Positions 8,886-16,944 of a stretch of DNA of 56,320 nt are shown in pieces (position 1 is the stretch's first letter; each line of letters begins with the position of its first letter). The DNA is from an uncultured Bacilli bacterium. Its GTDB lineage: Bacteria; Bacillota_I; Bacilli_A; RF39; UBA660. Below the pieces are notes generated by a model. It saw nothing but the letters and a program-made list of their open reading frames with translations, had not been told where the DNA came from and made no database searches. A program made the translations under genes and the position numbers. The stretch lies in the NCBI GenBank assembly GCA_948999435.1, contig CARJCM010000002.1, positions 1 through 56,320 on the forward strand. Reading direction: 5' to 3'.

Positions 8886-8957
8886 TTATTTTTCCATATT
8901 ATCAAGCACAAACTTTATCACTTCTATTATAAACTTAATAAAACTAATGCTTATATC
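8886..8957 (-). pseudogene. Remnant of a 52-residue ribbon-helix-helix-like gene
   Basis: The minus-strand reading DISISFIKFIIEVIKFVLDNMEK-stop matches the C-terminal half of the intact protein at 26016-26174 (DVTFTRFVIEAIKFALDNMED). Upstream, the frame is closed by a stop and no start or ribosome binding site is visible. The flanking 8958-9047 shows nothing further. Confidence 0.65.
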
Positions 8958-9047
8958 CTTCTTAATGTTTTATTTAAATTTAACAAAAAAGACAAATAAG
9001 TAATTTGTCAACATTTTGAAGGGCTTATAATCACTTATAAATTCTTT

Positions 9048-9785
9048 TTAATTACAATCATCATCACAATTTCCACTAGGAACTATTTTTTTTATTAAAT
9101 CAACATAATTATTATAAACTTCTTTAGTTTGCTTATCTGTCATAGCATCATATTTAGTTTGACCTTCATCCAAAGAAACAGTCCCACCTACAGTACCTTC
9201 TACTTTACCATTTTTAGCAGCTATAATAAAAGGCATATAAATTCTTTTTTCATGAGTATCATATTTTTTACCATCTTGAGTTATAATATAATCCCTTAAA
9301 TAATCGCTTAAGAAATCTAATAATTCATAATATGCATCAGTACCATTTACAGTTTTAACTAATTTACCATCTTGTACTTCAAAGCTATCTTTTTCTTTAT
9401 CTAAATTAAGATAATACACTGTTTTCATATTTGTGTCTTTTATAGCATCAAATAATACCGGAACTGCATTTCTACACCAAGGACACCATTCAGCTCCTAC
9501 ATAAATAATTGCAGTTTCATTTTTTAAAACTTCTAAAGCTCCTTTAGCATCCACATATTTTATTGGATTATCTTCAGGTATTGTTATACTATTATATTTA
9601 GCTCCATCACTTTCTCTAATAGTACCATTTAACTTTTCATATTCTTCTTTAAATTTAATTGCATCCGCAGTTGGTGTAGGTTTATTTTCTTCTTTTTCTG
9701 GCTTTTTAAAAGCTAAAAACCCTCCTACTATTAATAATGCTATTAAAGCCGCTGCGCTTGCTAAAATAATTTTTTTATCCTTCAT
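9048..9785 (-). CDS. Membrane-anchored thioredoxin-like protein (WCPWC)
   Basis: 245 residues. An N-terminal membrane helix (about 5-26, ILASAAALIALLIVGGFLAF) exposes the rest outside the cell. The thioredoxin-fold domain carries the redox motif WCPWC at about residues 99-103 (YVGAEWCPWCRNAVP) and the downstream cis-Pro region (IYMPFIIAAKNGK, Pro preceded by Met). An insertion of about 50 residues lies between them. It probably oxidises, reduces or isomerises disulfides in exported proteins. The C-terminus has a short Cys/Asp tail (NCDDDCN). A GGAGGAG ribosome binding site and an extended -10 (TGGTATACT) lie just upstream. It stands alone; the redox partner is not visible. Confidence 0.85.
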   Translation of the reverse strand: MKDKKIILASAAALIALLIVGGFLAFKKPEKEENKPTPTADAIKFKEEYEKLNGTIRESDGAKYNSITIPEDNPIKYVDAKGALEVLKNETAIIYVGAEWCPWCRNAVPVLFDAIKDTNMKTVYYLNLDKEKDSFEVQDGKLVKTVNGTDAYYELLDFLSDYLRDYIITQDGKKYDTHEKRIYMPFIIAAKNGKVEGTVGGTVSLDEGQTKYDAMTDKQTKEVYNNYVDLIKKIVPSGNCDDDCN

Positions 9786-9900
9786 AATCTACTCCTCCTT
9801 AAATTTAAGTATACCAAAAATAAATAAAACTTAAAATATTATTTTTCAATTTTAGTATTTTTTAAAACTCCTTTCTCATAAAAATATTATCAAAAAAAGA

Positions 9901-9947
9901 TTAAAAATAAAAGAAACGCAATGTAGTATTTACTAAACTTTGCGTTT
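9901..9947 (-). terminator. Terminator of the XRE membrane regulator gene
   Basis: AAACGCAA / TTGCGTTT outer stem (9914-9921 with 9940-9947) and inner TAGTA/TACTA, followed on the minus strand by a T-rich run. Confidence 0.85.
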
Positions 9948-9949
9948 AC

Positions 9950-10657
9950 TTATGCTTCACAACTTCTATCAACTTGAACAGGTATTTGATAAGTTATTAT
10001 TTTATTATCTATATTTTTAACATTAATTCTTAAAAATAAATTATTACAAAATTCCTTAGTACAACCACATTCATAACTATCTATATTAAATTCTACTCCT
10101 TTTAATAATTCAGTTAAAAGAAAAGTATTTGTTTTCTTATCATTAATATCCCCATATTTACTAATTATTTTTTCTAAAGAATCATTTGATTCATATAAAA
10201 TACATTCCATACTTATATACTTTTCTTCATCTTTTCCGTCATAATTAACTTCTGAAATATAAATCGATTTTTTATCTTTAGAATAAGCCATAACTCCTTT
10301 GATTGAAAAACTATCATTATCTGTAGCTAAACTTGAAAAATAAAAATCCTCATGTTCATTATTTAAAAATAATACTAATCCAACCAATAAAACTATTACT
10401 AAAAAAAATATACCAAAGTAAAAAAATTTTTTTCTATTATCTCTTCTATTTTCTTCTCCGGATAATATTTCCTCAATGTTTATATTAAAAACTTCACTTA
10501 ATTTCTTTAACATTTCAATATCTGGAATACCTCTACCATTTTCCCACTTTGAAACTGCTTGATTAGTAACATTTAAAATACTAGCTAAATCACTTTGGCT
10601 CATATTATTTTCTTTACGCTTACTGCTAATAAATTTTCCTATTTTTATAGGGTCCAT
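9950..10657 (-). CDS. XRE-family HTH regulator with membrane segment
   Basis: 235 residues from the ATG at 10657, chosen because GGTGGTG lies 6 nt before it; a longer frame from 10708 has a hydrophobic start and no ribosome binding site. Residues about 5-60 are a Cro/C1 helix-turn-helix (SQSDLASILNVTNQAVSKWE, NGRGIPDIEML). One membrane helix follows (about 78-98, FYFGIFFLVIVLLVGLVLFL), and the C-terminal 135 residues would lie outside, with a Cys motif (CGCTKEFC). This suggests a membrane-linked sensor that reads an external signal. The same design recurs at 33063 and 38205. Confidence 0.85.
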   Translation of the reverse strand: MDPIKIGKFISSKRKENNMSQSDLASILNVTNQAVSKWENGRGIPDIEMLKKLSEVFNINIEEILSGEENRRDNRKKFFYFGIFFLVIVLLVGLVLFLNNEHEDFYFSSLATDNDSFSIKGVMAYSKDKKSIYISEVNYDGKDEEKYISMECILYESNDSLEKIISKYGDINDKKTNTFLLTELLKGVEFNIDSYECGCTKEFCNNLFLRINVKNIDNKIITYQIPVQVDRSCEA

Positions 10658-10726
10658 AATATTCACCACCAATAATAACATTATAAATAAAAAACATACT
10701 TTTATCAAGTACGTTTAATCCTAATT

Positions 10727-10803
10727 TGGTAGCGACGAGAAGATTCGAACTTCCGACCTGCCGGGTATGAACCGGATGCTCTAGCCAACTGAGCTACATC
10801 GCC
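10727..10803 (-). tRNA. tRNA-Met (CAT), elongator type
   Basis: 77 nt with CCA encoded at the 3' end. The acceptor stem GGCGATG pairs with CGTCGCT, including the first G-U pair common in Bacillus elongator tRNA-Met. D arm GCTC/GAGC, anticodon loop TTCATAC (anticodon CAT), T loop TTCGAAT. The 5' start closely follows the familiar GGCG.TGTAGCTCAG pattern of elongator tRNA-Met. It stands alone, between an XRE gene and the DagK-like gene. Confidence 0.95.
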
Positions 10804-10879
10804 ATAAAAGTATGCATTAATAAATGCACTAATAATATATCATTAAACATCATCAAAGTCAATATTTTTAAATCTATTT

Positions 10880-10998
10880 TTATTTTCTTAATTCCCTAAT
10901 TAACCTTCTATTATTAACCACTTCAATATTACCAGCATGAGGTATTACTCTAAATTCATTACTAGGCATAATCTCTCCGTCTATTTGGCCATTTAAAA
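10880..10998 (-). pseudogene. Out-of-frame C-terminal tail of the DagK-like gene
   Basis: In the frame next to that of the gene at 10962-11732 the minus strand reads NLNGQIDGEIMPSNEFRVIP, then HAGNIEVVNN, then a stop at 10880. This is the expected end of a DagK-family protein. Removing one T from the four-T run at 10995-10998 joins the two frames without other change. It is a frameshifted end, not a separate gene. Confidence 0.8.
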
Positions 10999-11732
10999 TT
11001 CATTGTTTCAATATGTATTTCATCATCTGTCATAAACATATCAACTTTAGGAGTTTCCTCACAAATACATTCCATAACTCCTAACCAGAAAAAAGCTTGT
11101 AATTTTGTCATATCTTCTACCATAGTAACACCTACACTAGAACTATTTATAAAACCTCTAGGAGCAATCTTATATCCTCCTCTATAATAAGAGCCATTAC
11201 ATACTGCAAGTAAAGTATTCTTTTGAAAAAAATTATTAACTCCCATAACTTGATTTTGATATTTCATAAAAGTATACATCCTACTTAAATTATAAAGATA
11301 ATTTTGTGGTAAAGGTAAATTTATGAATCTTTCCACATTAGCGTAGGCTTCTGCTTCTATTCCCAAACTAAAAACATTAAGACCATATTTTCCATTAACA
11401 CTCATTACATTAACATTTAAGCTATCACTTCTATATTCATCTAAACTTCGATAAAAATCATTATTATGTCCAATCGGAATAATTCCTAATTTAGCACTCC
11501 CATTAATTAAACCATTTAATACTACATTAATTTCTTTATCATCACCAACTGCATACACAATATAGTTACCTTTACTACTCTTCTTTGCACATTCTAATAA
11601 TTCTTCATTACTTCCCACAAGCGTAATCACATAATCATCATATCCTAACACTTGACAAGCTATGTGTATTTTATTAGCTAAAAAATTAATATTATCACTT
11701 ATATTATGATTTATTAAAAATATATGTTTCAA
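10962..11732 (-). CDS. DagK/LCB5-family lipid-kinase-like protein, frameshifted near its end
   Basis: About 256 residues in frame. The fold of the diacylglycerol kinase catalytic family is visible (YIVYAVG, NVVLNGLINGSAKLGIIPIG, NDFYRSL, then NGSYYRGGYKIAPRGF). Two active-site signatures are altered: the usual GGDGT reads GDDKE, and the usual GTGNDFAR reads GHNNDFYR. Nucleotide binding is therefore doubtful, and it may be a pseudoenzyme. The frame ends early at 10962 because of one extra T; the true family C-terminus lies in the other frame to 10880. The start is a TTG at 11732, 5 nt after GGGTGG. yunB lies just upstream. Confidence 0.78.
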   Translation of the reverse strand: MKHIFLINHNISDNINFLANKIHIACQVLGYDDYVITLVGSNEELLECAKKSSKGNYIVYAVGDDKEINVVLNGLINGSAKLGIIPIGHNNDFYRSLDEYRSDSLNVNVMSVNGKYGLNVFSLGIEAEAYANVERFINLPLPQNYLYNLSRMYTFMKYQNQVMGVNNFFQKNTLLAVCNGSYYRGGYKIAPRGFINSSSVGVTMVEDMTKLQAFFWLGVMECICEETPKVDMFMTDDEIHIETMNFKWPNRRRDYA

Positions 11733-11778
11733 TTTAACCACCCAAAGTTATAATATCATACATGTTATTATAATAAAA

Positions 11779-12528
11779 CTAATTTTCTAAATTTTCACTA
11801 TGAATTTCACTAGTTTTACTAATTGTTCCATTATAAAAACTAGGAACTTTACCTTCAATCATCATAGAAGCTATAACCGCATCATATTTAAAAGTCATAT
11901 CTTTTGTCGCAAATGGTGCCATAATTTGATTATGAAATTCAATAAAAACAAAAACTTCTACCAACGCATTATTTAAACCATAATTAGTTATTTTTGTTTC
12001 TAAATTAGTTAAAACTGAGCCTACAAAATTAACTTTAACTGGAACCTTAGGCCCCAAATTATAAAAATAATTATTTTTTAAAATCGTTCCAATTGGTATA
12101 TTTAATATTAGACCATTAGTTTTATGACTACCATTTTTATCATAATAAGCAATATCAATACTTCCATTTTCTAATTCTTTAAATGAAGAAGTAAGAGTAT
12201 TAGAAATATTATCTAAAACTTGATATGCTACATCAAAATTAAAATCTACATATAATATTTCATCATTTTTATTTTTAGTTATTATTAAAATATCTTTTAA
12301 AGTTTCCTTATTAAACAAATCATGATTAAGTTTATTAGTAATAAAGCCAAAAGTTATTTTATTAATTTCTACTTCACTAATTTGAATAATATTTTTGCCA
12401 ATTTGATTAGAAAATTTAAAAAACAAAAAAAATGTAAAACTAACAATCATAATAATAGTCAAAAACAATATTTTGCTTAAACTTATAAAATTATTAGAAT
12501 TACATTTTGTTTTAAAATTAGTCTTCAT
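11779..12528 (-). CDS. yunB: Sporulation protein YunB
   Basis: 249 residues. One N-terminal membrane helix (about 18-39, ILFLTIIMIVSFTFFLFFKF) is followed by the YunB domain, recognised by IPIGTILKNNYFYNLGPKVP, VKVNFVGSVLTNLETKITNY, GLNNALVEVFVFIEF and GKVPSFYNG. In Bacillus YunB is made in the mother cell and is needed for normal spores; its biochemical role is unknown. The ribosome binding site is weak, so translation may be coupled to the gene ending at 12544, 15 nt upstream. No late-sporulation promoter is obvious directly in front. Confidence 0.85.
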   Translation of the reverse strand: MKTNFKTKCNSNNFISLSKILFLTIIMIVSFTFFLFFKFSNQIGKNIIQISEVEINKITFGFITNKLNHDLFNKETLKDILIITKNKNDEILYVDFNFDVAYQVLDNISNTLTSSFKELENGSIDIAYYDKNGSHKTNGLILNIPIGTILKNNYFYNLGPKVPVKVNFVGSVLTNLETKITNYGLNNALVEVFVFIEFHNQIMAPFATKDMTFKYDAVIASMMIEGKVPSFYNGTISKTSEIHSENLEN

Positions 12529-12543
12529 ATTAAACTATATGCA

Positions 12544-13404
12544 TTAAAACCAATTAAGATTTAAAAATTTATTTAAAAATACAATTAATCCTGCAATAAA
12601 AACCAAGCTTACAATCACAATAATCGCATAAATTAAAGCTTTACTAGATTTAACTTCTTTCTTCAATTCATTAAAATCATCAAAATCACTTTGTGTAAAT
12701 TGTAAAGTATTAGTTAAATTAAGGTTCTCTTTTTCCATTACTAATGGTTTAATTTTATCTGCTTCTTCTAAAGACATAATCGGCGAAGTCTCTCCAATAC
12801 TTTCAGTCTCGTGTGCTCCACCTACAATAACTGTATCATCGCTTCCCTTTAGTTCAGTCAAAATATCCAGTGGATCAACATCATTTTCTTTTTTAGTATT
12901 ATTTACTTTTTCTTTTGAAACTAATTCTCTAGCTGTTATCGTATTTATTAAATCCATAAGTTCGTTGTGTTCTTCTGGAACTTCTGGTACATTCTTTTCT
13001 TTTTCTATATCCAAACTAGTTAAAATATCAAATTGTGTATCACGAAGTTTCTTTAATCTTTCTTTTTCATAATTAACTTCTTTATCACTTTTAGCTCTTT
13101 CAAGAATCGCATTAATATCATATTCTCTAGTTTCATCAAAGTTAACATCTAACTCTTCTTTAGTTTCTTCTTCAAGCAAAATACTTCTTCTTTTAGGTGC
13201 TTCTTTATATTTAGTATCAAGTATCTTTTTAATATGCTCTACATCAATATTTTTAGCATTATCTTGCAAAACAGTCGCATTTGTATCTATTTTATAATCT
13301 ATATCTTCTATATTATCCATATTATCATAAAGATGCAAATTTTTTTGTTCTCTAAGAAGTGTATTCGAATCTCCATCATAATATTTCTGCATTCTTGTTT
13401 TCAT
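12544..13404 (-). CDS. Tail-anchored acidic protein, unknown
   Basis: 286 residues. The ATG at 13404 is preferred because AAGGAAAGTGG precedes it; the frame extends to 13437 without such a site. Most of the chain (1-255) is charged, helical and predicted cytoplasmic (EEETKEELDVNFDE, DINAILERAKSDKEV). A single C-terminal membrane helix follows (about 259-282, LIYAIIVIVSLVFIAGLIVF), leaving a short outer end. I do not recognise a family. It precedes yunB by 15 nt and may share its transcript. A structural or recruiting role at the membrane is possible, but nothing in the sequence settles it. Confidence 0.75.
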   Translation of the reverse strand: MKTRMQKYYDGDSNTLLREQKNLHLYDNMDNIEDIDYKIDTNATVLQDNAKNIDVEHIKKILDTKYKEAPKRRSILLEEETKEELDVNFDETREYDINAILERAKSDKEVNYEKERLKKLRDTQFDILTSLDIEKEKNVPEVPEEHNELMDLINTITARELVSKEKVNNTKKENDVDPLDILTELKGSDDTVIVGGAHETESIGETSPIMSLEEADKIKPLVMEKENLNLTNTLQFTQSDFDDFNELKKEVKSSKALIYAIIVIVSLVFIAGLIVFLNKFLNLNWF

Positions 13405-13466
13405 GAACCCACTTTCCTTCAAAAATAATTTTAACATATTTTTATAAACTTTAAAAGTCTTTATCT

Positions 13467-13494
13467 TTGCAATTTAACAAATATCTGCTATAAT
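13467..13494 (+). promoter_or_regulatory. Sigma-A promoter of the ferredoxin gene
   Basis: TTGCAA (13467-13472), 16-nt spacer, TATAAT (13489-13494). Transcription would begin about 16 nt before the ribosome binding site AAGGAG. Confidence 0.75.
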
Positions 13495-13516
13495 TATTTT
13501 GTAAGGAGAATTAAAA

Positions 13517-13849
13517 ATGAAAAAAATTAATGTTAGTGAAGAAGCTTGTATTGGATGTGGCGCATGCGTTGCTATAGATCCTGAACATTTTGCTTTTAAT
13601 GATGAAGGATTATCACATGAAATAAGCAACGAAAACTTAGAAAGTGCTGAATTAGCAAGTGCTATTGATTCTTGTCCTACAAGTGCTATAAGCATCAAAG
13701 ATGGCGAAGAAACTTGTGAATGCGAATGTGGTGATGATTGTCAATGTACAAAAGAAGACAATTGTGGTTGCCATTGTTATGAAGAAGATGAAACTTGTGA
13801 TTGTGGCACTGAATGTGACTGCTGTCATTGTAACTGCGAAGAAGAGTAA
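13517..13849 (+). CDS. 4Fe-4S ferredoxin with a cysteine-rich tail
   Basis: 110 residues. The first 65 are a single-cluster ferredoxin: CIGCGAC (about 11-17) supplies three Cys ligands and SCPTSAI (about 53-59) the fourth, as in Bacillus-type ferredoxins. The last 45 residues hold 15 cysteines and two His in CxC-like spacings among acidic residues (CECECGDDCQC, CGCHCYEEDETCDCG, CDCCHCNC), which is not part of ordinary ferredoxins and looks metallothionein-like. It could store or bind metal, or protect the cluster. The tail is in frame and keeps the AT-rich codon use of the rest of the window. Own promoter; electron partner unknown. Confidence 0.88.
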   Translation: MKKINVSEEACIGCGACVAIDPEHFAFNDEGLSHEISNENLESAELASAIDSCPTSAISIKDGEETCECECGDDCQCTKEDNCGCHCYEEDETCDCGTECDCCHCNCEEE

Positions 13850-13861
13850 TCTTCTCTTTTT

Positions 13862-13890
13862 TTGACTTTAAATTCAAGATATGATAGAAT
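13862..13890 (+). promoter_or_regulatory. Sigma-A promoter of the HD-domain gene
   Basis: TTGACT (13862-13867), 17-nt spacer, TAGAAT (13885-13890), followed by AAGGAG and the ATG at 13913. Confidence 0.7.
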
Positions 13891-13912
13891 ACCAAGCTAA
13901 GAAGGAGTCTAT

Positions 13913-14650
13913 ATGAATACAAATGAAACCCTAAATCAAACTTTAAATAAAATTTGGCTCAAATATAAATTTAATGATACGGATAAGCTTAACTTTTTAG
14001 CAATAATATCTCCTATTTTAACTCATCCTGAATTTCGAAAAAGATTAGATAGTTCCTTGTATCCTCATCATGACACAACCAGTTTAGGTGAACATATCTT
14101 AAGTGATGCTGCTGTAACTTACAAATTAAGTCAAAATTCTAAAACAAATCAATACCTAGCTGTTATAATTGCTATGTTTCACGATTTATATGAAATACCT
14201 TGGCAAAATTCAGGAATTGTCAAAAATGATTTTTTCAATAAGCATGGTTTTGTTCATCCAATCGAAGGAGCTATAAATGCTGCCACTTGGTATCCAGAAT
14301 TTTTTAATCAAGATAAAAAATCAGAAATTATTATTGATGGAATTATCCATCATATGTTCCCATTCCCAGTTCGCGCATTAAATGGTGATGATATTGAACT
14401 TAACAACCAAATAAAATTAGCTGAACTACCAATAAATATAAGAAATATTATTATAAGTTCAACTATGAGAAGTAAAATTAGAAAAATTTCATTATGCTCT
14501 AGTAAATTTTCTGAAGGAAAAATTGTCAGTAAAGCCGATAAAGTAGTCTCATTTAGTAAAGATTTTACTATACCAGGAGCTCTTGCTTGTATCACAGGCA
14601 TAAATAAAAATTTAGAAAATGCATTAGAAGAACAAAATAAATCTCGCTAA
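13913..14650 (+). CDS. HD-domain metal-dependent phosphohydrolase
   Basis: 245 residues. The HD-superfamily metal-binding pattern is in order: the His of SLGEHILSDAA (about 62), the HD doublet in AMFHDLYEIPW (about 98-99), His in HGFVHPIEGA (about 120-125), then HHMFPFP and the distal Asp in SKADKVVSF. Such enzymes hydrolyse phosphate esters of nucleotides or related molecules; the substrate cannot be told. It resembles small YedJ/YpgQ-like HD hydrolases. It is preceded by a sigma-A promoter and AAGGAG and ends in a terminator, so it is a single-gene unit. Confidence 0.82.
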   Translation: MNTNETLNQTLNKIWLKYKFNDTDKLNFLAIISPILTHPEFRKRLDSSLYPHHDTTSLGEHILSDAAVTYKLSQNSKTNQYLAVIIAMFHDLYEIPWQNSGIVKNDFFNKHGFVHPIEGAINAATWYPEFFNQDKKSEIIIDGIIHHMFPFPVRALNGDDIELNNQIKLAELPINIRNIIISSTMRSKIRKISLCSSKFSEGKIVSKADKVVSFSKDFTIPGALACITGINKNLENALEEQNKSR

Positions 14651-14657
14651 TATTTTT

Positions 14658-14680
14658 GAAGAGAAAATCTCTTCTTTTTT
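14658..14680 (+). terminator. Terminator after the HD-domain gene
   Basis: GAAGAGA / TCTCTTC stem with an AAA loop followed by six T. Confidence 0.92.
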
Positions 14681-14711
14681 AATTAATAAAAAAAATACCC
14701 CTAAAGATATT

Positions 14712-15425
14712 TTATTTCAAACTATATAACTTTTTAACTTCTTTAATAGAAAGCTCTCTATATTCTCCACTTTTAAGACCATCTGTAGATAAAAATGCTA
14801 TTCCCACTCTTGTAAGTCTAATAACAGGCTTTCTAAGTTCTTCAAATAATCTTTTAACAATATGATTACGACCTTCTACTATTGTTATTTCAATTAAAGA
14901 GGTACTTTTTTCATAATTCTTTTCTTTAATCTTAAACTTTATTACATTAACTTTTCGATTGTCAATTAAAATCCCACTTTTCAAGCGTTCAATATCATCT
15001 TTATTAAGTATTCCTTCTATTTTAGCAATATAGGTTTTTTCAATATTATTAGATGGATGCATTAAAATATTAGCAAGTTCGCCATCATTAGTAAGTATAA
15101 CTAACCCTGTTGTATCATAATCAAGTCTACCAACTGGATATATTCTTTTATCAGTATTAATATAATCTATAACAACAGGTCTATCTTTATCATCACTAAC
15201 ACTAGTAATTACTCCTCGAGGTTTATTAAGAAGGAAGTATACTTTAGCATTATCACGAGATATTGTAGCTCCATTCACTTCAATTATATCATCACCAGCT
15301 ACTTTAGTACCTAGTTCTTTTACTATATTTCCATTAACTCTTACTTTTCCACTTATAATTAATTCTTCAGCTTTTCTTCTCGAAGTTACTCCTGAAGCTG
15401 CAATAACTTTTTGTAATCTCTCCAT
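14712..15425 (-). CDS. rluB: 23S rRNA pseudouridine synthase RluB (RsuA/RluB family)
   Basis: 237 residues. An S4 RNA-binding domain (about 1-60: MERLQKVIAASGVTSRRKAE, VRVNGNIV) is followed by the RsuA-type catalytic domain with LNKPRGVITS, the active-site Asp in YPVGRLDYDTTGLVILTNDG, and EGRNHIVKRLFE. It converts specific uridines in 23S rRNA to pseudouridine. The start follows AGGTG, and the rhomboid gene ends 4 nt upstream, so the two are translated from one transcript. Family certain; the exact target (RluB rather than RsuA or RluF) is inferred from length and from the usual Firmicutes setting. Confidence 0.92.
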   Translation of the reverse strand: MERLQKVIAASGVTSRRKAEELIISGKVRVNGNIVKELGTKVAGDDIIEVNGATISRDNAKVYFLLNKPRGVITSVSDDKDRPVVIDYINTDKRIYPVGRLDYDTTGLVILTNDGELANILMHPSNNIEKTYIAKIEGILNKDDIERLKSGILIDNRKVNVIKFKIKEKNYEKSTSLIEITIVEGRNHIVKRLFEELRKPVIRLTRVGIAFLSTDGLKSGEYRELSIKEVKKLYSLK

Positions 15426-15429
15426 CTTA

Positions 15430-16572
15430 TCACCTAAATAACATATAGCTCAAAAACGCTATTAAAATAACAATTACTATCCAGCCATTAACTTTATCAC
15501 TAGTCTTTGACTTACCTGGAACACCTAGAGCCATCGTAAATAAGTATCCTCCGATTAAGCCACCTATGTGAGCAAAATTATCTATTCCTGAAAAAGTAAA
15601 ACCAATTAATAAATTTAAGAGAATAACTGGCATTACTTGAGTTCTCATCACACTACCTAAATATAAACGATAATGATATCCAAAATATAACAATGAACCT
15701 AGTAAACCAAATATTGCTCCACTAGCCCCTGCTGAAACACTAGAATGTAGTGTTACAGATAATAATGAACCCAATATCCCACTTCCAAGATAAACTAATA
15801 AAAACTTAAATTTACCTAAAAAAGTTTCTAGTTGTCTACCTATTATCCAAAGTGAATACATATTACAAGCAAGATGAATTACTCCAATATGTAAAAACAT
15901 CGCTGATACAAGTCGCCACACTTCTCCTGCTTTAACTAAGGGTTGATAATTCGCTCCAAATTTAATCAAAGTATAAATATCTTCACTACCATTACCAAAT
16001 ATATACATTAAAACAAATATAATGAGACACAACAAAATTAATATTGGTGTAACTATTATTTTCTTTGGTTCAAAAACTTTAGCATAAGCTTCATTATCTC
16101 GCATTGTTTTTTGATTAATATCATTGGTAACATTAACAATTAAATCTAAACCAACTTTATCTTTAATTAATTTATTAGCTAAATTTGGAAACACCTCTAA
16201 CATTTCCTTATCCTCAGTTAATTTATCAATTTCATCAACCTTAATGGAAGCTATATTTTTATTATTTTTTAATGAAACATCCTCTGAAACATTAAGTAAT
16301 ATATTTAAAGCATTCATATTAAGTGATAAAGTTTTCTTTCTTATTTGTCTCATCACATTAGAAGTTTTAAATAAGTCAAACTCTAATTGTTCTTTATTAT
16401 GAATATGATTAGAATTAATTCTAATAATTCGATAAGGACCATCTAAGTTCTCTAACCAAACTTCGTCTTTAGCCCCTTTAACAACAATCGGAGTATAATT
16501 TTCTTCTGTAATAAAGTAATGAATCAAAGCCATTAACATTTCATCATTTCTATTTACAACATTAATATTCAA
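15430..16572 (-). CDS. Rhomboid-family intramembrane serine protease (GluP/YqgP-like)
   Basis: 380 residues. The N-terminal 185 residues are soluble and cytoplasmic, as in Bacillus YqgP/GluP. The rhomboid core has six or more helices with HLACNMYSLWIIG, the nucleophile in SAGASGAIFGLLG (Ser about 283) and the catalytic His in NFAHIGGLIGG (about 333). It cleaves membrane-spanning segments inside the bilayer. The TPR region found at the C-terminus of YqgP is absent. The start is an unusual TTG at 16572, supported by GAGGTG 6 nt before it; no in-frame ATG is near. rluB follows directly. Confidence 0.9.
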   Translation of the reverse strand: MNINVVNRNDEMLMALIHYFITEENYTPIVVKGAKDEVWLENLDGPYRIIRINSNHIHNKEQLEFDLFKTSNVMRQIRKKTLSLNMNALNILLNVSEDVSLKNNKNIASIKVDEIDKLTEDKEMLEVFPNLANKLIKDKVGLDLIVNVTNDINQKTMRDNEAYAKVFEPKKIIVTPILILLCLIIFVLMYIFGNGSEDIYTLIKFGANYQPLVKAGEVWRLVSAMFLHIGVIHLACNMYSLWIIGRQLETFLGKFKFLLVYLGSGILGSLLSVTLHSSVSAGASGAIFGLLGSLLYFGYHYRLYLGSVMRTQVMPVILLNLLIGFTFSGIDNFAHIGGLIGGYLFTMALGVPGKSKTSDKVNGWIVIVILIAFLSYMLFR

Positions 16573-16595
16573 TTATCTCACCTCTTGGTAATATT

Positions 16596-16624
16596 ATTTT
16601 AATACAAAACGTATATTTAGTAAA
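16596..16624 (-). promoter_or_regulatory. Promoter of the rhomboid-rluB operon with embedded 11-mer
   Basis: TTTACT (16619-16624), 17-nt spacer, TAAAAT (16596-16601). The spacer contains ACAAAACGTAT (16604-16614, plus strand), which also occurs in inverse orientation in the leader of the BRO gene (17843-17853). A shared operator is possible. Confidence 0.5.
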
Positions 16625-16635
16625 GAGGTGTTATA

Positions 16636-16944
16636 ATGTCAATTGTCTTTTATTTAACATTAAGTTATTTGTTTTTTCTAATTTATTACTATTTTATTCG
16701 CACCAATGCTCTTAATAACGACAATCTATTTGCCATAATTATAAATATAATATTTTTATGTATCTTACCGATTTACTCATATTTCTTTAAAAGTTATTCT
16801 TATAGTTTAATTTTCAGTTTAAGTCTTTTACTATCAGCATTTTATTTAAATATAAGAATAGAAAAAACTTTCCACACCATTGAAATTCCCCCATTAATTT
16901 ACTATTTTATAACTTGTCTAATATTTGGCTTAATTTTATTTTAA
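16636..16944 (+). CDS. Small integral membrane protein, unknown
   Basis: 102 residues, almost wholly hydrophobic, with four likely membrane helices (about 2-22, 33-50, 55-72, 84-102) and one positive patch after the third (NIRIEKTF). The ATG has a strong ribosome binding site (AAAGAGGTG). No family recognised. It is divergent from the rhomboid gene, and its end overlaps the convergent BRO-protein gene by 9 bp. The overlap and strong ribosome binding site argue that it is a real gene and not a chance reading. Confidence 0.65.
   Translation: MSIVFYLTLSYLFFLIYYYFIRTNALNNDNLFAIIINIIFLCILPIYSYFFKSYSYSLIFSLSLLLSAFYLNIRIEKTFHTIEIPPLIYYFITCLIFGLILF

Noticed and set aside
12544..13437. Start of the tail-anchored protein at 13437
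   Set aside because: No ribosome binding site there; AAGGAAAGTGG precedes the in-frame ATG at 13404
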